A stretch of DNA of 64,000 nucleotides from Inia geoffrensis (Eukaryota > Chordata > Mammalia > Artiodactyla > Iniidae), in assembly GCA_036417435.1 (NCBI GenBank), contig CM070909.1:13858597-13922596 (forward strand), in the 5' to 3' direction. The position numbers were made by a program, and so were the translations under genes. Each line of letters starts with the position of its first letter. The stretch's first letter is position 1. Below the pieces are notes generated by a model. The model made no database searches. It was not told the origin of the DNA and saw only the letters and a list, made by a program, of their open reading frames with translations. Positions 58,683-64,000 of this stretch are shown one piece after another.

Positions 58683-58860
58683 TAGGCTGTTGCCGGGCAG
58701 ATTAAAAATTTCTCCCCTTATGATGGCCCAATTTCTAGCTTTCTGATTGGTTACATGAACCTGCTTTCTTTAGCCAACCACAGTGACTATGCAAATTGTA
58801 TTTCAGTTTCTGTTGCAGTGAGAGAACTGATAAGATGGCTGCAGGGGTTTTCCTTTGGGG
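58683..58860 (+). promoter_or_regulatory. Candidate internal promoter / first exon
   Basis: A compact group of promoter-type elements: ATTGG (reverse CCAAT) at 58,746-58,750, octamer ATGCAAAT at 58,789-58,796, and AAGATGGCTGC at 58,832-58,842 (YY1-like). A donor-like GTATGT lies at 58,860. There is no CpG island. The combination echoes the elements in the 20.8-kb island. Weak evidence. Confidence 0.25.
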
Positions 58861-59550
58861 TATGTTTTATTATTTTAGAGGATTTTCATCATTATGTAGT
58901 AATAAGCAAAAGTAGATTTCTTTCAAAACGGTATTTTAGTTTTTGAAATGTAAAATCAACTATCTAAACAAGATTTATGAGCCTTAAAAAATGTCTCTCA
59001 TGTCAGATTAGATTAATTTTAATGGTGCTATGTATTGCACCCTGTCAGAGGCAGCATTTTGTGTAAGTAGGCATATATTACTTTTTGTTAGTAAATAAGC
59101 ATTCTGACTCCTCAAAGGAAGGTTGACCTTTGTATGTAAACCTGCTGTGTTTGAACATGCCAGCATGTTAGTTTGCAATTCTGTCAGAAATATTCTAGAT
59201 TACTACCTTTGCTTTAAAAAGAATAATTTAGTTTTTTCGCTTAAGAATTATTTTTGATTTTAGTTGTATGTATATAGCCTATTATCCTTTTAGTATTTAC
59301 TAAGTGTATACTATATGCCAGACACTGTGTAGCTCATAAAGAATATTCCAGGTTACTTACTTTATTTTTTGTTCTTTTGTTAAATGACCTCTGAAGTACG
59401 TCATAATGATACCAGCATATTTTAAGATGTTTTCTGACAACGAAGCTTGGGCACTTAAAATGTATTAATCTTATACTAAATACATGATGAGATGTGCCAA
59501 AGTGTTTCATTAAACATAGGTATTTCAGTCAATTTATACTAATTATTTCT
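58861..59550. other. Intron-like sequence
   Basis: No feature was assigned, other than a possible MIR/L2-like phrase near 59,293-59,335 (tatactatatgccagacactg). Confidence 0.3.
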
Positions 59551-59552
59551 TT

Positions 59553-59785
59553 TTTTTAAAAATTGAAGTATAGTTGACTTAAAATTTTATATATTTCAGG
59601 TGTAAAACATGATTTGATATTATTATATGTTGCACACCAAAGTTATTACAATATTATTGACTGTATTCTCTGTGCTGTGACATTACTTCCCTGTGACTTA
59701 TTTATTTTATAACTTGTAGTTTGTACCTCTTGATCCCTTTACCTGTTTCACCTATCCCCCCATTACCTCCCCTAATAATTATTTC
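59553..59785 (-). mobile_element. L1M 3' end, 5'-truncated, antisense
   Basis: T-run, then aattgaagtatagttgactta, atttcaggtgtaaaacatgat and tagtttgtacctcttgatccc, the reversed L1MA/MB 3' UTR. About 230 bp. Confidence 0.75.
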
Positions 59786-60460
59786 TAGAAAGATACATGT
59801 AAAGTACTGGTAAATACAGTGGCAAGACACTTCATACTGAATAAAGACAGTATTGATAAAGTGTGACAAAGCTTTATGTAACTCCAGAAAGTTCAGTAAG
59901 TATATCTCATTTATAAATAATATCATTAATTACGTGTAAGGCCTTTTGGTTATAGTGCCAGTTTATAATAAAAGGGAATGTTCCTGCTTCACTTAAGACT
60001 TCCTAGTCCTTTTGGTAAAGATGGTTAATTGCATTTTCCGTGTGTGGAAGACTTTATTCGTATATGTACCTGGAGTGTTAATTTGCACCATGCTCAGTAC
60101 TGTTTTTGTTGATAAAATTTGTTTTGTTCGTTTATCTTATATGAGTATCTCATGCCCATTATTACCATCCTGTGAGATAAACATCATAGAATTATGTCCC
60201 ATTTAGGAAAGGGAAAAAAAGTAATTGGCTTATCTAAGATGAACACATGGAGAACAAGATTGCTGTTATTTTCTGTATATTGCCCTTTATCACTAGTATA
60301 ATTACACGTATACTTGTTGGCCTAGAAATGTAAATTCCCTAAAGTAGGAACCGGTACTCAGTTCTTTTGGTATAGTTATTTTGTCCATCATGAAAGTGTA
60401 AAAGTAAAAGTCATAGGTTAAAAATAAATGAAAAAATACTCAACTCTAGTTTTGCTATTT
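59786..60460. other. Intron-like sequence
   Basis: No feature was assigned. Confidence 0.3.
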
Positions 60461-60465
60461 AAAAA

Positions 60466-61520
60466 AAAAATAACAGGTTTATTGAGATGTAATTCACATA
60501 CCATACAATTCACCCGTTTAAAGTATATATCTCAGTGGTTTTTGAAATATTCACACAGTTGTGCAACCATCACCACGATTAATTTTAGAACATTTTTATT
60601 ACATTATAAAGAAATCCTGTATGCTTTAGCAGCCATTCCTCATTTCTTCCCCAACCCTCAACCCTAGCCAAGGCTTTGCCTTGAATCAGTAGATCAGTTT
60701 CGAGAGTAGTGACATGTTAATATTGAGACTTTTGATTCAAGCGGTTAAGTTATCTTTCTGTTTATTTAGGTCTTCTTTAATTTCTTCAGTGTTTTGTAGT
60801 TTTTTAGAGTATTAGGTTTTGTACTTTTTACTAACTTTATTATTTTTGATGCTATTGTGAATGGAATTGTTTTCTTAATTTCATTCTTAAATTGTTCATT
60901 GCAAGTATATACAAATGCAACAGATTTTTTTTTTTTTTTTTTTTTGTGGTACGCGAGCCTCTCACTGCTGTGACTTCTCCCGTTGGGGAGCACAGGCCCC
61001 GGACGTGCAGGCTCAGAGGCCATGGCTCACGGGCCCAGCCACTCCGTGGCATGTGGGATCTTCCCGGACCGGGGCACAAACCCATGTCCCCTGCCTTAGC
61101 AGGCAGACTCTCAACCACTGCACCACCAGGGCAGCCCTACAACAGATTTTTTAATATTTTGATCTTATATCTTGCAACCTTCTAGACTCATTTACTGGTT
61201 CTAATACAATTTTTAGTGGATTCCTTAGGATTTTCTATGTACAGGATTTTATCATCTGCAAGTTGAGGTAGTTTCACTTTTTTGTTTTCAAGGTGCATGA
61301 CCTTTATTTCATTTTCTTGCCTAATTGTCCTGGCTAGAACCTCTAGTCAGTTCCAAAGAGAAGTGGTAAGAGCAGACATTTTGTCTTGTTTTTGATCTTA
61401 GGGTGAAAGCTTTCTGTCTTTCACTATCAAGTATGATGTTAGCTGTGGGGTTTTCTTAGATGCTCTGTATCAGATTGAGGAAACTCTCTGGTTTGTTGAG
61501 TGAGTTCTGTTGTTATTTGC
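60466..61520 (-). mobile_element. Old L1 (3' UTR and ORF2), antisense, split by a SINE
   Basis: The left part is reversed 3' UTR (aggtttattgagatgtaattc; caaccatcaccacgattaatt). From about 60,760 and again after the SINE it is reversed ORF2 (tatcttgcaaccttctagact; ttcttgcctaattgtcctgg). Internally deleted and decayed. Confidence 0.7.
60931..61139 (-). mobile_element. CHR-type SINE, antisense
   Basis: Target duplication CAACAGATTTTTT at 60,918-60,930 and 61,140-61,152. The T-run is about 22 long. The body is moderately mutated (gtggtacgcgagcctctcac; the head reads accaccagggcagccc). Inserted into the old L1. Confidence 0.95.
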
Positions 61521-62340
61521 TTGGATGACTTAATGAAAAGTTACTTTTAAAAATATACTTGAATGTTTAAGAAACTCTTGGTAATACTGTTGGAGCTAAT
61601 ATATGAACCAGTCTGCAGGGTGGTAAAATTGAATGTGTACTGTCAGAACTCATTTACTGTGTGGATGGGCCTTAGTAATTATATTAAATGACTCTTCCAT
61701 TTTCAAAGAGATAGAGAAGAAAATTGTGGCAAATACAGTATAGTTTATTGCTTAGCATTTTGAACGCTAGAACACTCCCTGGTTGCAAAATTTAAAGGAT
61801 GAAATGCATAAGAAATGTTCATATGCAATGGAGACAACTCCATGCTGAAATTGGGTGTCTGTTGACCTTACTAAGTTAATTATTATCTGTGTAATGAGAT
61901 GAATGATAGCAGCATGGTTATTGATGTATTAATTCAGATGTAAAGTTGAATTTGTATAACTTGTCACTTAAATAAATGGAAAAGAATATGCCTTGGTTTA
62001 GGGCCTGACATATAATTACCCCTTGATAAATGTCAGCTCCTTTTATCCCTTTAAGGTGTGTTGTTTCATTAATGAAAAGGGGAATTTATAGAAAAAGTAT
62101 AAGGTATGCCTGGGAATAATAAACATCAAATTCAAGAGTATGCTTATCTTTGTGTTAAGGAGTTGGGGATGGGCAAGGAGGAGCATGCTATCTGGTAGTG
62201 TTACACAGAGGGCTTTGTTCTTAATTTATCTGGATAATGGGTACACATATGTTCATTATATCAGACTTTATATCTTGCATGTTCACTGTATTTTATAATG
62301 AAAAATTAATTATAAAAGAGCATCAGTGTAGCTAGACATT
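61521..62340. other. Intron-like sequence
   Basis: No feature was assigned. Confidence 0.3.
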
Positions 62341-62344
62341 AGTA

Positions 62345-62480
62345 AAATAATACAAAATTTGAGCTAGAATCAAACTTAGCAACCATCTGGTCTAACCTCA
62401 GTTTTACAGTTGAGCGACGTGAAATCTAGAGAGTTTGGGTGATTTATCCTATGACAACTGTTATGGTAATGCTGGAACAT
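62345..62480. repeat. Ancient MIR/L3-like relic
   Basis: accatctggtctaacctcagt, tttacagttgagcgacgtg and gagagtttgggtgatttatcc resemble a conserved ancient-repeat block. Family uncertain. Confidence 0.4.
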
Positions 62481-62579
62481 GGAGTAGATTCAGTTTTGTT
62501 AGCTTAGAAATCTTTGTTGTGCTAAGCTTTTATAATTATGTATTTTTGAGGTGTAGTAGATTATATAGCTCACTGTTAT

Positions 62580-62960
62580 TCTTGTTCTGGTAAGATTATA
62601 TATCCTGCCTTTTGCCATGTGACATGAAGTCTTTCCGCATGAGAGCTTTTTTCTTCTCTACCCTCTTAATGTCTAACTTGGCTTTAGCCAATGGAATGTG
62701 AGTGAAAGTAGTGCTGTGTCTAAGAAAGTAAGTACTATGTCTAAGAAAAAGCTTTAAAACCATTGTATACTGTATGGTTCTGTCACTGTGGTTTTTCTCT
62801 CTGCCACAAGACCTGGAATTGCAGGGGGTGGGGGAACAGTTGCTGCTCCTTCAGCCTATGACTTAGAATGAAGAAGAATCTTAGTTATTAGCCAATAAAA
62901 TTTTTTTTTTTCACACTGCATTATCACCTAGTGAAAGCTGACTGACACAGAAAGTAAGCT
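62580..62960 (+). mobile_element. Possible MaLR-type LTR fragment
   Basis: tggctttagccaatggaatgtg (62,680), then a block ending agctgactgacacagaaa, resembles the body and end of a MaLR LTR. No TG...CA pair or direct repeat could be fixed. It contains a 20-bp local duplication (atgtctaagaaa repeated, about 62,715-62,750). Confidence 0.35.
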
Positions 62961-64000
62961 CTCCATTCTTTCAACTTAGGTTGGGTCAATAAGAAAAGTA
63001 AAAGCTATTTCCTGGCACTTGAAGGATTTACATCTTTCAACCTGTCCTAAATCATTCTGGGTGTTGTAATTCACCCAGGTAAAGTGTGAAAAATTTTGGA
63101 CAAGTTGTTCTTAAATTCCTGAGGAAATAAAATACATGGCCTTCTGTAACTTTACTCATTGCTGGTGGAATTTGGTGAGTGGGATAAGCTAGTGGGTAGG
63201 GCCCTGATGGATAACTGGCTAATTTTCTAAGGGGGGGTCTAATTTGGTAAGTGTGTTCTAAAATTGCATTTGTTGGATCAGGTCAATTAATTTGACTTTG
63301 CCTATATAACAGAATGATCCCCAGAATGCACTTGGAGAAGTGATTTTAAGGTATCTTGCATTTTTTCATGTAGACTACCTTAGAATTTCTCAAAAAGATC
63401 AATATAAGTGAATGCAACAAGTTAGACTGTAGTGACCATTCTGGTTTGATGTGCATAACCAATATTGATTTGCTCCTGCTTTGTCCAAGGAATTGTTGGT
63501 AAAGCAAGCTCCCTGTTTCCTAGGGGATATTCCGTTACATATTTTTATATCATTAGCTTGATGACAGGCAGAAGGGGTTATTTGTTGTGTCAAATGTTAT
63601 GAACATTCAATACTTTACTGAATTTGTGAGTATTAGGTAAGGAACAGATTTCACCAATTAATGTTTTTTAAAGTGTGGTAGGATAGCTATTGACAGTGTT
63701 TTTATGCATGTGAGAGAAGAACCATAGTATAGTAGAAATGAAGAATTGTGAACTATAAGGGACTCTGGATCCTCAAGTAAATATTGCCAGTGCTTTGTGA
63801 GTGACTGGGAGAGAGAAGTTTGGAAACAAGATGAAAATCTTTGTGGGATTTTTAACAGAAGTAGTGATTTTGTTTTACTACAGTTTTAGAAAAATAATTA
63901 TTGACAGAAATGACAAGATACCCCGTATTTAAGAGAAAAATTTAGCAAGTCTGTATACTAAATTTGAGCAGATAAGTATCAAGAGGATGAATCACTGCAC
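62961..64000. other. Intron-like sequence to window end
   Basis: No exon, RNA or clear repeat was recognised. The minus frame 63,399-63,593 has no family features. Confidence 0.3.

Noticed and set aside
1..64000. CRISPR array, phage, operon or other prokaryotic defence system
   Set aside because: No regularly spaced repeats, dense coding or ribosome-binding sites. The sequence is plainly mammalian.

Overview
This window is mammalian nuclear DNA, almost certainly from a whale or dolphin (or a close cetartiodactyl relative). The strongest clue is at least fifteen copies of a tRNA-derived SINE with the CHR (cetacean/hippo/ruminant) head, reading gcttccctggtggcgcagtgg in sense, most still flanked by clear target-site duplications (TSDs). 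A fairly young L1 3' end of the cetartiodactyl type is also present, along with older mammalian repeats (L1M, L2, MIR, CR1/L3, MLT1-like LTR, ERV-L). The sequence is AT-rich, introns and intergenic DNA dominate, and no open reading frame looks like an intact protein-coding gene. Most stop-free stretches over 60 codons are SINE shadows, L1 ORF2 remnants or chance.

Layout. 1-3,000: fragments of old L1 5' region with three antisense SINEs packed into about 850 bp. 3,690-9,260: a decayed class III (ERV-L-like) provirus on the + strand. It has a possible LTR, gag-like remnants, RNase H/integrase and a dUTPase-like segment, and is split by a SINE and by a 1.76-kb insertion flanked by a 14-bp duplication. 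9,491-17,856: a long CHR SINE, a pentanucleotide repeat, about 5 kb of antisense L1 (with a 138-codon ORF2 RT remnant) and an MLT1-like LTR. 18,000-20,500: MIR and L2 relics.

20,680-21,340: the main functional signal, a CpG island. It has three CCAAT boxes, two octamers, a GC box, a (GGC)n tract inside a probable non-coding first exon (donor near 21,115), and a second module with YY1-, NRF1- and E-box-like sites. The gene is most likely transcribed to the right (+), so 21.1-64 kb would be its first intron or introns. I cannot name the gene. Two further places on the + strand (exon ending 39,005; block 58,683-58,860) look like weaker candidate alternative first exons or promoters.

21,340-64,000: unique intron-like DNA interrupted by antisense L1 and SINE copies, including an L1 nested in a SINE with both TSD pairs intact, a small processed retrocopy at 53,404-53,665 with its own TSD, a CR1/L3 relic near 49.6-50.2 kb, MIR and L2 relics, and several small tandem duplications. 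I saw no RNA gene, CRISPR array, bacterial-type operon or other novel system. Repeat family names come from recognition of consensus-like sequence, not from a search.
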